In this document: piece after piece, positions 42,702-55,749 of the stretch
How the letters are laid out: every line of letters begins with the position of its first letter
How positions within the stretch are numbered: the first letter of the stretch is position 1
NCBI GenBank assembly: GCA_019914995.1
Contig: CM034127.1
Coordinates: 10,168,001 to 10,232,000, forward strand
Direction: 5' to 3'
DNA length: 64,000 nucleotides
Source of the DNA: Acanthochlamys bracteata
Taxonomy: Eukaryota; Streptophyta; Magnoliopsida; Pandanales; Velloziaceae
The notes under the pieces: model-generated
The model's input: only the letters and a program-made list of their open reading frames with translations
Told to the model about the DNA's origin: nothing
The model's database searches: none
Made by a program: the position numbers and the translations under genes

Positions 42702-43770
42702 TCACTAGTGTTTCAGTCGATGCTACTAGTTTATGTTATATTGTTAAAGAAATTATTCCTAACAACCAAAAGAATTATTTTTCCTGATGGCTTTTGTAGT
42801 CATGAATTGAATCAGAGAGATATGTCAATTAATGATTCAATTGCATAGTTAGAAATAATTAAATTTTCTAGAAGGTACTACTTTTGCATCCAATGCAATG
42901 ACATGTTTACCCGTAGTTTTACTTTGCTAAAAGAATAAAAGAGCATAAAAGAAGGAAATAGATGCACCTCAAACGCATTCTAAAGATCATAGACAGATAT
43001 TTTACCTTTTACATACGGTTGGAAATAGATGCACCTCCAGTGTGTTTGAAGGAAAATCATAAAAGAATATGTAGTATTTGAGAAATATAAAAATAAGAGG
43101 TCTAAGCTCTTAACGTTTAAACGTTCAACCGAACCCATTTGGCTCGACTGGATGTTGGAGATAGCATGCCTTCAGCGGTAGACCTTAAAAGTGGACAGAC
43201 AGAATAACTGTGACAGGTCATACGAAAACCACGTAACACCTACTACATTCGCATTTGAGGGCATTGGAATTACTTCAATTCATGTATCAGATGATTCGTT
43301 TTAACTTACAAGCTTTTGATATTATAAGTAGATTAAACAAAAGCATTACTGGCGCATAACGAATAACATTGTGCTACATGTTCCCGTCTTTAATCAATTC
43401 TGCATCCGTGTACATGTAAAGAACATGCAATGGTATGGATGGGTGCCGCCTTTCATTAACACTTCCAAGAAAAATAATATAACAAGACTTCTCTGGAAGT
43501 TCAGATTACTAGGACTAAGTGACCGCGATGATTTTTTGTCTAGGAGCTTATTTAAAAGAAAAAGCTGGTTGCTTTAAAATTAACTTCCAGCAAGCAGCTT
43601 ATTAAACCAAAAAAGCACTTCTACCGCACGCGGACTTCTCCAACTACTGATTCCTCAAGTCGTCGTGATCACTCGTGATCATGCCAACTACCCAATTCTT
43701 TATATCTATATTCTTCCGAAAGTTTGGTTTCTATTCTTTGTTAACTCTGTTCTGATCTGCAGAACTTCTA
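42702..43770. other. Intergenic region before the first membrane-protein gene
   Basis: Nothing coding is supported. The 15-base sequence GAAATAGATGCACCTC occurs twice (about 42957 and 43022). The last 300 bases are the promoter of the next gene. Confidence 0.45.
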
Positions 43771-43772
43771 CA

Positions 43773-43782
43773 TATATATAAA
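43773..43782 (+). promoter_or_regulatory. Probable TATA box of the first membrane-protein gene
   Basis: TATATATAAA lies about 64 bases before the ATG at 43846. Confidence 0.6.
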
Positions 43783-43845
43783 AGGTCCACGTTAGATTTA
43801 GAAGAAAAACTTCTGGTTCATTGAATTGACCGATCGATCTTAACC

Positions 43846-45905
43846 ATGGCGCCAACGCATGGAGTGAAGTTTATGTTTTGTTGTTTTAAAGGTTCCAAGG
43901 TGTCTGACTTCGACGAGAGTGATCAAGCTATTGTTACTGCTCAGGCTGCTCCTCTCTGGCGATCAAAGTCATGGTTTTCAAAGTTTTCTGTGAAGAAGAA
44001 GAAGAAGACTGACTCGCCGGTTGAGACTAGTAATAAGCTTATCAAGGTATGTGCAAGTTTAATTAGTTCTTAATTTAATGTGCCTTCAATTATCAGGCTT
44101 TTTATTGTGTTTCTTTAGTTCATATCAATCACAAACAAGAGTTAGTTTTTAAGTTTTCTAGTTTCGCGAAGATAAGGAAAGCTAACATTCAGAGGAACAA
44201 CGGAGCAAGAGAATTCTAGTGATGTCTTGGTGGAAATCAAAGAGCTAATTGATTGAGTTTACTAGTGACTTTGCATCAGAGTTAAATTAGTGGGAAGGGA
44301 GTGAAATCGATTTATTACATAGGAGAAGGTGAAGGATACGCAAATGTTTTAAAACGTTATTGAAGTTTTGGATCATTCTTCTTCAAAACTCTGATAAAAT
44401 TGCGCAGTTGGTATTTTCGAAACCGGCAGTCTAAAGATGTGATTCTGGGCCACCTGTTACAACACACGGATTGCTTTATCACTTTTGGACTGTGATGAAA
44501 GAGGACTGATTTTTCTGTTAATTTGAAAAGCATTATAGATAAGATTGCATGCCAGAGTTAGATTGTGTTTTAATTAGTAAGAAGTGGATTTAATGAAATT
44601 GAGTTATGTGAAACCGAATTCGATAAAAATTAGTGGTGAGTTTGGTGAGTTCCAAGTAAGCTAAAATACATGAAGTAAATTCGAACTTAAAATTGGTCGA
44701 AAAAAGTGAGTTTCGTATAATTGTTTCATTCTTATTAAGATGATCAGAATTCATGAGAACTTCGCTTACTGGAGAACGACACCGTCAAAGTCGTTATTAG
44801 TGATTAAAAATTCCATATTTTGACTTTTACGATTAATATTTTATTTATTGGCCTTTTTTTTTAATTATAGTCCTACTAGTTCAAATTATGAGACTGAGGA
44901 AGAAATAGCGTCGAAGTTGCTAGGACGGGTTCAGGTTCGACAGACAAATAGGACCGCTTCTTGGCTACGAACATGACCGTGACCCATGAAATATGAAGAA
45001 CTGCACAGCGCAAGTTGTAACTTTTAACAACAACAGCATAAGGACTACGCTATTGATGATGTTGATGTCAACGATCTGAATATAGTCAAAGTAGAATATA
45101 TTTGATTCCGGTTCGAACGGGTTAGGTTCTGTTGGGTTAAGTTAGATAGGAACAAGTAACAGCGACCCCAATAAGGCCAACCTAACAAAATGAGCTTGAA
45201 TGTTTGAAATTCAATTCTTATTATGTGCTTGCAATCGCTTGGCTTCATGTAGAATTGATTGTGCTTGGCAAGGGCGTTTTCGTTTTTCTAATGTAGATGT
45301 TGCCATAGTTTAATTCAGTTCAATCAAATTTAATCTGTTTGTGTTTGCAGCAGGACAAGAAAGACAGAACAAGTAGAAAGCAAAAGCAGCAGCCTTCCAC
45401 CACCATCATCACCACAGTTGGCACTCCAAAGTTCACTGCCTCACCACTGGCACTTCAACGTAACGCTATGACTGTAATGTGCAACAGCAGAACAATACTT
45501 GCTCCGCTTCTCTTCGTGTCAAATAAAGAGCGCACAGGGACGGCAAAGGTCCACAGTGGGATGTCTCCATCGCTACTGTCACCTCGGTCAACATCGAAGA
45601 AATCAAAGCGGCAAATCGTCGTCAGTCTAACTACTCCTGACAGTGGCCTTTCAATTCTTCTGTTGTCGCTCATTGCAACGGTGATATTCGGCCGTGCTTT
45701 TGCAGTTCTCCTTGTCTGCTTATGGCTCTACCTTATCCGGTTGCCGATCAGTCTACCAATCCCAGCAGGTTTTGGGAGAAATAACAAAATCCTCAATGTC
45801 AACTCGGAGGAGCACAAGAAGAAGATTGTGTTGGATGGTTTGCTTTACAAAAGAAATAACAAGCCTTTGAGTAATGGTGCCAATGCTCCGAATAGAGAAA
45901 GATAA
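43846..45905 (+). CDS. Plant membrane protein of unknown function (At5g23160-like), copy 1
   Basis: Exons are 43846-44046 and 45351-45905, phase 0, encoding 251 aa. Residues 1-160 are Ser/Lys-rich and probably disordered, with a FMFCCFKGSK start and KKKKK near 52-56. Residues 166-196 (GLSILLLSLIATVIFG, then AVLLVCLWLYLI) form one long hydrophobic stretch, one membrane span or a hairpin. The tail SEEHKKKIVLDGLLYKR is shared with the copy at 53190-55104 (DSEKYKRQVVFEGLL). The function is unknown. Exon 2 follows gcagcag, so a NAGNAG acceptor choice could add or drop one Gln. The position fits At5g23160, described as a transmembrane protein. Confidence 0.8.
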
Positions 45906-46508
45906 TAATTAGCTTTTGAAGAAGGATAAAAAGAGTTAATTGATTAACCGTTTTGTGTATACCCTGCAATTTATAAACTAATAGATGGTGCAGGAGGCTC
46001 CTCTCTTTGAAGAGCAAAGTCAATTGTAGTATACAGGTTTTGTGCTTTTGGAGCAAAACATCCTGATTTTTCTCGGGAAGGTCTCTAGCCTTGTAGGTTT
46101 CCTTCCTTTTAGTTTTTGTACAGTTCTTTTTTTATTTGTTGGAAGTGCCTAAGGAGAATGATTAACAAAAATAAATTTTTTAAAATATTTTTATTTCGAT
46201 TTTTTTTAAATTTCAACAAATAAGATTTATTTTAATACTTTCTAAAATTTTAATATATTTTATATAAATATTATAAAATATTTATTAAAAAAATAAAATA
46301 ATTAGAGTGGAGCGCTCAAACGGCCTCTAAGTTGCATCCATTTAAGTGGCCAGTTTCAGATGAACGCTTGGCTTGGTTATTCGATTTTTTGGATGATTAC
46401 AGTTGTGGCTAGTCGTATTGGTACGAGTTCAAATTTCAACAATGTTGAAACAGTAGTATGTCCAAATCTTGACCGAAGATCAGTGACACATTGGCCGTAG
46501 TTTACGGA
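45906..46508. other. 3' flank of copy 1 and left flank of the Copia element
   Basis: The 3' UTR of the membrane-protein gene comes first. An A/T-rich family A-like repeat candidate at about 46150-46325 ends ggagcgctcaaacggcc. After that is ordinary sequence up to the Copia left edge. Confidence 0.45.
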
Positions 46509-46676
46509 TGAAAAAAACTCTTTCAATTTTATTCTAATAATTATTTAAGTACATATATATAAATTTTTTATAATATCAAATAAAAAGAATTCTAAATAAG
46601 TAAAATAATCTAATTTTAGAAAAATTCTAAATATAGAAAAATATATAGAATAATATATTGTTGACTCACACCAACA
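46509..46676 (-). repeat. Copia 3' LTR
   Basis: 168 bases. On the minus strand it starts TGTTGGTGTGAGTC and ends GAGTTTTTTTCA. A polypurine GAGGAAGAA (46677-46685) sits just before it on that strand. Confidence 0.88.
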
Positions 46677-46785
46677 TTCTTCCTCAAGTTGGTACAAAAA
46701 TATCATCAATATCCAACTTGCTCAGTGAGTTATAAAAAATTTTGCTTGAAACTCCTTTTGTCAATATATCTGCTAACTGTGCCTC

Positions 46786-48131
46786 TTAAGTCACAAACGG
46801 TAACTCAACCAATTTTTCTTCCAACTTTTTCTTAATAAAATACCGATCGACCTCAATATGTTTAGTCCAATTATGCTGTATTAGATTATGAGCAATATTT
46901 ATTACTGTCTTGTTATCACAGAACAATTTTATGGTATTTTTTGGAGGAAAACTAAGCTCCGTCAATAATATTCGAAGCCATAAGAGTTCACAAACTCCAT
47001 GTGCCATCCCTCTGTATTCAGCTTCAGCTGAGGATCGAGCAACCACTTTTTATTTCTTACTCCTCCACGTGACTAGATTACTACCAATAAATATAAAATA
47101 GCCGGATGTAGAGCGTCTATCCGTCTTACATCCTACCCAATCTGTATCAGTATGTCCATCAATATTTAGATGATTATTCTTTCTGAGTAGTAATCCCCTG
47201 CCTGATGCTGACTTCATATATTTCAAAATTCTATTCACTGCTTCCATATAATCGACACTTGGAGAATGCATAAATTAACTAACGACACTCACTGCATATA
47301 CTATATCAGGGCGAGTATGTGATAAATAAATGAACCTGCCAACTAATCGTTGATATTTTTCCTTAGCTGCTGGCACTTGATCAGAATACTCTGCTAAGTT
47401 GTGATTCTCAATGATTGGTGTATCGACAGGTTTGCAATCTGACATCCCTGTTTTAGACAATAAGTCAAGCACATATTTTCTTTGTGATAGAAAAATACCT
47501 TACTTAAACCTCGCCATTTCAATACCCAAGAAATATTTCAACTCTTCAAGTTCTTTCATCTCGAATTCAGAGGCTAGATATGTCTTTAATTTCTGAATTT
47601 CTTTCATCATCATTATCTGTAACAATCATATTATCAACATAGATTATTAAAACAGTTACCTTATCATTCTGGTTCTTCAAGAATAATGTATGATCAGCAT
47701 TACTCTGTCGGTAACCATATCTGCTCAAGTCTTGACTAAATCTACCAAACTATGCTCTTGGAGATTGCTTTAAACTATATAGAGCCTTTTTTACTCTGCA
47801 GACATATTCAGTTCTTCCCGATACCTCATAGCCAGGCGGAAGCTCCATATACACTTGTTTTTCTAACTCACCATGAAAATGCATTCTTTACATCAAATTG
47901 CTGCAAGGGCCAATCAAGATTTGCTGCAAGAGATAACAATACTCTGATGGTATTAATCTTTGCAACCGGGGCAAAAGTCACGTGATAATCCACTCCATAA
48001 GTCTGTGAGTACTCCTTGGCTACTAATCTTGTCTTATATCTCTCGATCGTTCCATCTGCTTTGTGTGTGGTGTACATTAATTTACAACCAACTGCTTTCT
48101 TTTTTTTTTTGGTAATGGTACTATCTCTCAA
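46786..48131 (-). pseudogene. Copia reverse transcriptase and RNase H remnants
   Basis: RT pieces are [19 protein letters not shown] and [22 protein letters not shown] (47868-48131), then the active-site region at 47630-47641 reading YVDN where Copia RTs have YVDD. RNase H pieces are DWVGCKTDRRSTSGY (47050-47271) and SSAEAEYRGMAHGVCELLWL (46786-47046). Several frameshifts and stops separate them, and the lost catalytic Asp alone would inactivate the enzyme. Confidence 0.9.
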
Positions 48132-48323
48132 GTCAGATTCTTTTGAAGAGCATCCATCTCCTCATTCATAGTCTTAATCCATCTAGGATCCGATAAGGCT
48201 TCTCTAGTGTTAGAAGGAAGTGTCACAACTGCCACATGATTAATGAAAGCAACATATGATGGGGACAGCATGTGAGAAGACACATGATTAGCATAGGATA
48301 TCTAGAGATTTTCCTTCTGGTGA

Positions 48324-49684
48324 TTATCTCTCAAGAGGTTTTCCACTATTTTCTTTATGTGGTAACTGATAACTCCTACAGACGATATTAGATTTATTCA
48401 TAATATTCCGAGCCTCGGTACTTATCTCAAGGATATCATCAGGAGTTTGAGCGGGTACTGCAGGATGCGAGAGAATGGTTTCTTCTACAGCTTCAGCTCT
48501 GTCTATCTGTTCCGTTTCTTTTTTTTCAAATTCAGTAGTTCCAAATTCTTCCAAACCTGAGTCATGATCCACACATTTTCTCTGACCTTTCTCAGTATGT
48601 GTGCTGAGTTTAATGGTAAGCCAATTCAGATCTTCCGTAGCTTCTATCTCCTCTTGAAGAACTGAATGTAAAGTTGATCTGACATAGTACATTTTCGACT
48701 TTAGAAATATCACATCCATAGTTACAAAGGTACGGTGTGTAGGAGGATGATAGCACCGATAACCTTTGTGGTGAGGACCATAGCCAAGAAACAATCACCT
48801 TAAGGCACATGGATCCAATTTATCTCTTTGAGTTTTCTGCAAATTTACTAATGCAACAGATCCAAAAATCCGAGGTGGAAGTGAGAGAACAGAAGGTATA
48901 GTAACAAATGTAGATAAAATCTCAAGTGGTGTCCGAAAGTTCAAAACTTTAGATGGCATGCGATTAATCACATAAACCGCAGACTGAACTGCGTCTACCT
49001 AATAATGTTTTGAAACATGAGCTACAAATAATAAAGCACGGGCGGTTTCTAATATCTGTCGATTTTTTCTTTCAGCCACTCCATTTTGTTGTAGTGTTTG
49101 TGGACAAGAAGTCTTATGAATAATACCCCGCCATTATCAGAGCAAAAAACTCGAATAGGAAGAAAAAATTGTGTCTGCACCATCTTATGAAACCGTACAA
49201 AAATATCACTAACATCACTTTTATTCTTCAAAACATATAACCATTTCATGCCTGTGCAATCATTTACGAATGTCACAAATCACTCAATACTAGTAAAAGT
49301 CATAACTGGAGAGGATCTCCAAACATCCGAATGGACTAACTCAAAAGGAGTTGTTCTTTTATTGATAACAGGAAAATACGACACGCGATGACACTTAGCA
49401 AGAATACATGCTTCACACTGAAATTCAAACTCTTTGAGACCGTAAAATAAAGATGGTAGCAAATGTTTTAAATAACAAAAAAAAACATGATCTAGACGGC
49501 GATGACAAAGCCAGACTTTATTCTTCTTATCAGTTTTAGGTCCACGAGCACTGTAAACTCTGCCTGAACTAACATCATCCAGATAGTATAAACCTCCTCT
49601 CTTAATACCACACCCAATTATCTCCTGTGTCTGGATATCCTGAAATAAGCAAAAATAAGGATACATAAGAACAATGCAGTTCAA
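48324..49684 (-). pseudogene. Copia integrase remnant
   Basis: The zinc-binding HHCC part, LCHRRLDH then CEACILAK, lies in 49280-49684. Catalytic-core pieces HSDVW and FCSDNGG follow in 49049-49400, and the GYGPHHKGYRCYHP C-terminal part is in 48324-48794. The frame is broken at least twice. Confidence 0.88.
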
Positions 49685-49696
49685 CTGTTCAGTAAC

Positions 49697-50914
49697 TTAT
49701 CCAATAGATAAAAAATTGTGTGAGAGAGATGGAACAAGTAGACAATTCTGTAAAGATAGAGATGATGATAATGCCACAGTACCAGCATCTGTCACTGGAT
49801 AACTCTCTCCATTGGCATATGTCACATTATTTATAACTGGAGCACTTACGATATGAAAATTTTTCGGATCGAATGTCATGTGATCCGTATCTCCAGAATC
49901 TGAGATCCATCCTATTTCCGTTGTGAATCTAAAACAGTAAAGGTAAAGCTTTGTTTCCTGAAATTGGAGAATCTAAATTAACCTGCGACACCAAAAATAG
50001 AACTGGTGAAGGAGCAGTCGATGATGTAGAGGATGAAGGATCAGCTAAAGTGAGGCCTGCAACTCTATGCACTAAATCAGAGATCTTTTTGTCTTATTTC
50101 TTCTTCTTATTCAGTTCCTCCCACCAATCAGGATAACTAACTAACTGAAAGTATGAATTTCGAGTATGCCCAGCTTTACCACAATGAGTACACTGTTCTT
50201 CTTGTGCTTTTTGCTTCACTTGAGATCTAAAATTTTTGGAGACCACAGCAGTAATAACTCTAATATCGTTAGACCCCATCATAACTACTCGTCGTTGCTA
50301 CTCACGACGAATGTAGTTATAAGATGCTTCTAATCCAGAAAAAGTATATGTTCGTAATAGATCACTGTGGGCTTTATCAAGTGTATCATCAACCCCAGCA
50401 AAAAAAATATAGACACATTCCCTCTCAATCTTCTATTATAGACCTAATACCTCATTAGCACAACACATTCTAATTGAATTACGAAAATTCAATTCTTGCC
50501 ATATGCTCTGTAATTCTGCGTAGTAGGCCGTAACGGGCCTTCCACTTTGCTTCAATTTGAATGCCTACATGTTAATTCATAAATCTGATATATGTCAGAA
50601 TTATCATAATAAGTTTTGGACACAGCAGTCCAAACATCTCTAACAGTGGGAAGCCGAATAAAAAGCTCAATCACAGCTGGTTCCATGGAGTTGATCAACC
50701 ATCCTTTGACGATAGCATTGTCAGTTCTCTATCGAGCATAAGTGGGATCAGTCTTTTGAGGTCGTGCTATTTCTCCAGTTAAATATTCTATCTTGTTCTT
50801 TCCAGCAATGTACATCTTAACGACTTGAGACCAAAGAGAATAATTTGAGCCATTTAATTTAACACTTATAGTAGAGAATGAATCACCTTGTATGTTGAAA
50901 ATATGAGTAGTCAT
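49697..50914 (-). pseudogene. Copia gag and protease remnants
   Basis: The gag N-terminus FSTISVKLNGSNYSLWSQVV lies in 50729-50914. The zinc knuckle CTHCGKAGHTRNS (50094-50282) has Ser where the last Cys should be. The aspartic protease shows WISDSGDTDHMTFD near 49860-49900, with a DSG active site. The pieces are in different frames with stops between them. Confidence 0.87.
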
Positions 50915-50969
50915 TGAGGCAACTGGAGACAGAGCACTTGAACTTTCTATTAAAAAAAAAAATTTTTTT

Positions 50970-51240
50970 TTCTTTGTCGGGCCGGGTCAGCGAGCCGGAC
51001 CGGTTCGGGTTGGGTCGGACTCGGCTGGTGGCTGCACGGTCGGTGAAGCAGACGGCGGTGATCGACCAGTAAGAGCGAGCGGGCTGTCGGCGGCGACGAT
51101 CGAGCGGGCGAGCGACGGCAATCGAGCGGGTGGGCGTTTGGCGTTGAGCGGGCTGCCGACGGCGGCGATTGAGCGGGCTGGCGGCGACGTCGAACATGCT
51201 GGCGAAGCAGCGGCGGCGGAAGCTTCAGGTGCGGCGGAGA
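50970..51240 (-). other. GC-rich leader of the Copia element
   Basis: This islet of GC-rich sequence lies between the primer-binding site and gag. It is built of loosely repeated gagcgggct(g)..cggcggcgac units. Its open frames (Arg/Pro-rich) in several registers are by-products of composition, not likely proteins. Confidence 0.6.
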
Positions 51241-51420
51241 TAGTGACAAAATATATTTTTTTTTGTTGTAGATCTAGTCCGGTTAAATCACCGGATTTAT
51301 TTTGGTCGGAATTTCTAACCGTTGTAATCGTATCTCCACGATCGTAACAAATAGTCTGGTTGGAATCTGACCGTCGCAGTCGTTTTCTCCACGACGGTAG
51401 CGAGCAGATATAAAGTTTTG

Positions 51421-51433
51421 CTCTGATACTAAG
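51421..51433 (-). other. Copia primer-binding site
   Basis: On the minus strand, right after the 5' LTR, the sequence reads TCTTAGTATCAGAGC. TATCAGAGC is complementary to the initiator tRNA-Met 3' end, the usual primer of plant Copia elements. Confidence 0.8.
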
Positions 51434-51434
51434 A

Positions 51435-51607
51435 TGAAAAAAACTCTTTCAACTTATTCCAATGGTTTAATACAAGTACATATATATAGACTCCTTATAA
51501 TACCAAATAAGGAGAGTTTTAAACAAGAAAAAAAAAATCTAATTCTAGTAAAATTCTAAATATAGAATAATATATAGAATAATTTATTTTAGTAAAACAC
51601 GTCAACA
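51435..51607 (-). repeat. Copia 5' LTR
   Basis: 173 bases. On the minus strand it starts TGTTGACGTG and ends GAGTTTTTTTCA, next to the primer-binding site. It aligns along its length with 46509-46676, sharing tgaaaaaaactctttcaa, aagtacatatatata and aaattctaaatatagaa. Confidence 0.88.
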
Positions 51608-53189
51608 TTTACTTGTTAAGTTTTTAGACCGAATGGTTTTTTCATAAAGCTCTCTCGTGTCAGGTGAACAAGTACATCCGTTATTCCATAGCGTTTCCTT
51701 TCACGCAGGGAAAGTTGAAAATTTTTTTAAATAAAAATTATTTTAAAATTATTTTTAAAATACAATTTATTTTTAATTTAAAATTAAAAAAATAATTTAT
51801 AATAAATTTCAAGATAAATTTCCAATAGATTTTATAAATATTATGAACTTATATTAAAAATAAAAATAAAATGCTCTCAAACGCACTATCAAAACAAACG
51901 GTGCCTTATGATTTTAAGAATTGTAAATTTCCAATGAGGTTAGTTTATCAATTTAGAGGATTATTGTAGAAGATTAATATAAGCATCTGAAGCTATCTCC
52001 ACGTTTGTAGCATCAGCATATTGGTATCTCCAAGTCGAGCTTAATATAAGATGACAACTTGGACTCTCAGCAGTTGGCACCAATTAACAAAGTTTTGAAT
52101 TTGTGATTATTGGAGACTCTGCGTAAACCATTTTACAAGTTGCATCGTTCAGAATATAGTATAACTATTATAATAATAATTTCTTTTATAAGATTAAATT
52201 GTTGAATCAAATGATTAATCAATAAAACTTCAGAGCCAAAAGTTATGAATTCCAACAGCACACATTTCAGTTATTAAAATTAATTTTTATCATGTAAATA
52301 AAATATTTATGTAGTTAGACAAAACATGCGTAAAAAATTTCTACAAACTTTTTTTATTTACTTTTATCCAATTCTCATCTCTGTAATCAGTCGTAAAACA
52401 TATACTATTATACTTTATTGTATAAATTAAAAATTTTCAAATTCAGTTTTACTAAATTCAGCTCTAAGAAACTTATTTTGTACGAATTAATACACCCCTT
52501 CCTGTGAACTCATTACGCATGTCATGGGAAGTAGCTAGCTAGTTCTGGACTAATTAGTTTATTCACATAAATCCCTGCCATTTCAAATAATTTGTAAATT
52601 AGATCCTGTTAAATTATTTCGATGTTGTCATTCATGAGAAAGCTAAATCACTAAATAATTACTTTCTTGCAAACCTAAATACCAATCATCCATATTTAAC
52701 ACGCACCTGAAGAAATGTTCAATTCCTTTCCCTATCTCTATCATATCGCGTAAAGAAAGACGATAGACAAACAAGGGACGTATAGTAGTAGTGTTGTTTT
52801 TATTTTACTGACATCATTAGATGTTGAATAATCTATAAATCATCTTACTGAGTCTATAGATTCTTGTTTAATTGAAGATGTTCTAGTAAATTAAGTTTGT
52901 GCAAAACCTCTATGGTTGGATTGATTCCATACATGTTTGGTCACCACAACATCGACCCAGTCATTAAATTTGCAAATTAGAAACAACCTACGATTCTTTT
53001 TAATAATCTTGCTAAGAAAATTACTTCAATCTTATACGTGGAAGACCATGTATATAACGTCCGTTAAAAAATAACTATTATTATTTTGTTTCTTGACTAC
53101 AAAGGGATTAATGGAATACTCGATCACAAAACCACTAGTAGCTGTTAATAAATCTGTTCATTTTCTTCCCGACTACTACAGTTCCACTT
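51608..53189. other. Right flank of the Copia element and promoter of copy 2
   Basis: An A/T-rich family A-like repeat candidate at about 51710-51900 ends ctctcaaacgcactat. TATATAAC at 53051-53058 is a possible TATA box for the gene at 53190. No other gene is seen. Confidence 0.45.
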
Positions 53190-55104
53190 ATGAGTAAATC
53201 TAAAGTTCATACCCAAAAAAGACTAATATCTTCTTTCTGTTGTTTCTTGCCTTCTCTAACTGTGACTAACTCCGACGATGTCGAGAAAATCAAAGCTAAA
53301 GAGGAAAGTAACCATAAATCCTCCTCCTGCTTTACGTCGCGGTTAAAGTTGAGGCTGAGTAACAGAACTTCTACAAATAAGACTGCAACGACGTCGGAGC
53401 CCCTAACCCGAAAAGAATCTTCACCGGAAGTGGCGAAGAAGATAATGTTGCTTCGTCAAGAGAGCCTAGAGATCAATAAGTCCAAGAAGCAGATGAAGGT
53501 GAGCTGCGTGATTATATTGCTTTATTAATTGCCCTTTGATTATTATCTTTATATTTCAGTATTTTCTATTGATGAAACATTCATGCATGCTACAAGAATT
53601 CAAAGAAACACAGCAATTCACAAATTTTTTAAAATATATTATGCTTTATCATCAAAGGCAAAAAGTTCTCATATGCATACATGAGCATTTGTGTGAAATG
53701 ACGAAAATTTTATGGAGATCAAATGTATACTTGTTAGTCTATCCAACGCCTCTAATTTTATGAGAAAAAAAATTGGTTTAGCCTGTGAATGCATTTTAAT
53801 CTACCATTTGTTTAGTCGAGCTAAAAAAAACAATACAAAAACAAATAATATATATGTGAAAAACTTATTATTTTGTAACTTAATTCAGTAATGAAAAAGA
53901 AATTATTCTTTACAAAAGAATTTTTTTGAAACGATAATTATTTTAAAAAATTTTGTAAAACAAATTTTATTTTTTTAACTAAATAATAATAAGATCTTAC
54001 TATCTATTTTCTTTATATTTTTTAAAATTTATAAAAATTTTAATAGAATATTATGAAAATTTTATGAGATATATAAAATAAAATATGAAATAAAAAAGAG
54101 TCGAAAAGCTTACCAAAATAGCACCTATCTTATACTTGATAATGGAATTAGTCATGGATACCTAGGTACTTAGCTGCTAAGAAATGTGAATAAAAGCCGC
54201 TTGTAAAACTTTCACCCAAGCAAACCCACGTATGCATAAATTATTAACACATATACTTAAATTGTTATATATAGGTGCATTCATCTTTTAAAAAGCATAA
54301 GACAAGACAACACAAGATGTCCCTTTTAATCATACATAATCAACAAGTTCTTATCTTTACTTTAATTAATTAATTCATTAACTAACTTCCACAAATTTTG
54401 TACATGTAGTCAAATGGTAATACCAACTGCTACCATCTCTGTTAAATTTCTACAAGACAGTGACTTCAACTAGTTTGCTCACACACATCGAAGCTTCCGT
54501 TTGCATCCAGCAACTCCTCCACGAAAAATTCTGAAACTAGACATTAAACAAAAAGCGTTTACTTTGAATAACACGGTTCAAAAGACTACTAATTTTTAAC
54601 ATTTCTTAATTTCTTCTATGACTCGTATGGAAAACTTAATAGGCCAAGAGTGACATCCAAGTTCAGCTAAATCAAACAAGTGGTAGGCTTCAACAGCAGA
54701 CAAGGATTCCAGATATCTCAATCAAGTGCAGTAGTGGTTATCTTCAACAACGGCAATCACCACGGTCATCTGACCGGTTTGCATTACCGCCTACCAGCAC
54801 AAGTCCTGAACGCAAAATTAGACCAAATGCAACAAGAAGGCTCGGACCAGCTGCGGGATTGTGTATCCTAGGAGTGACTCTAGGAGTCATGATTGGCTGG
54901 GGTTGCCCATTTGCTGTATTTTCTTTGTGCTGTTGCTTTTACTTACTACCAGTTCTACGATCTTTGGAAGGCCATAGTGTTGCCGCCGTTAGTGTTACAA
55001 CTAATGTTGATATGGATTCGGAGAAGTATAAACGACAAGTGGTTTTCGAAGGTTTGCTTAGTAGGGATCAACGCAGGTCATTTGCTTCAACAACAAAGGT
55101 CTGA
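53190..55104 (+). CDS. Plant membrane protein of unknown function (At5g23160-like), copy 2
   Basis: Exons are 53190-53498 and 54667-55104, phase 0 like the other copy, encoding 248 aa. The acceptor caagttcag was chosen because it keeps the frame and the same intron position. The N-terminal 160 residues are Ser/Lys/Arg-rich (ISSFCCFLPS, TSRLKLRLSN). Residues about 165-200 (GLCILGVTLGVMIGWG, then FAVFSLCCCFYLLPVL) form the membrane stretch, with a Cys triplet. The tail DSEKYKRQVVFEGLLSRDQRR matches SEEHKKKIVLDGLLYKR of copy 1. The two genes are tandem duplicates that have drifted far apart. The function is unknown. Confidence 0.77.
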
Positions 55105-55749
55105 GCTGAAGAACAAGTCATTTGATTGAAGATGGAAAATTGAAAAACCTGTGCTTCTTCACAATTTTCAGTTTGCGTGATGTAAACTTGTATATTAAGT
55201 TGTCATACTAAGAAAAAGCCAAAATATTGTTTGTTGAATGTTCAAATTAGGTTATGCTCTCATTAATAGCGTGAATAACTTAAATGAGTCCAAATAAAAA
55301 ATAAATTAATTTAGTGAGTTATGTTCGGATTAATAGCGTAGGGCCTGAACGACGCTCAAATAAAAAATAGAATAACTAATTTGAAGATGGATTAGCAACT
55401 TGATTTAAGGTGTGGTGAAATAGGCTATTCTTAGTAGGCTTAATAGTTTCCACGCATTTTAATATTATCACATTAGCTGAATGTTGAAATTGATATATAT
55501 TTATAATTAAGAGTTGCTAATTTTTAAAAATTGACTAATTTTTTAGTATGAGAATCTGATATGGATTCAGTTTCTATGGAAATGTAAGTAACATTCCACT
55601 GAGTACATTGAACTACACAATTCTTGTTAATGCACATAATAGTGTGAGAGTAATTAACTCCAGCTCACAAGATATTACTGTAGATATGTTTGTATACAGA
55701 TAATTATGGCAGTGCCTAGAAGATGATTGAGATTGGAAACTCTTTCTCT
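55105..55749. other. 3' flank of copy 2
   Basis: Likely 3' UTR, then A/T-rich intergenic sequence with a short repeat (aataaaaaata(g/a)a.ta.. at about 55300 and 55360). Nothing coding is supported. Confidence 0.45.

Larger units (their letters stand above)
46509..51607 (-). mobile_element. Decayed Ty1/Copia LTR retrotransposon
   Basis: Both LTRs, a primer-binding site, a polypurine tract and gag-PR-INT-RT-RH pieces in Copia order are present, all reading on the minus strand. Stops and frameshifts break every domain, and the LTRs differ at roughly a fifth of positions, so the insertion is old and cannot act on its own. TTTAC flanks the right edge directly (51608-51612) and occurs on the left at 46501-46505, three bases outside the LTR edge, so it may be the 5-bp target duplication. 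The element separates the two related membrane-protein genes. Confidence 0.95.

Noticed and set aside
50883-51249. Long Arg/Pro-rich open frames in several registers
   Set aside because: They arise from the GC-rich leader of the Copia element and share no codon bias or domain. Overlapping frames on both strands are equally open.
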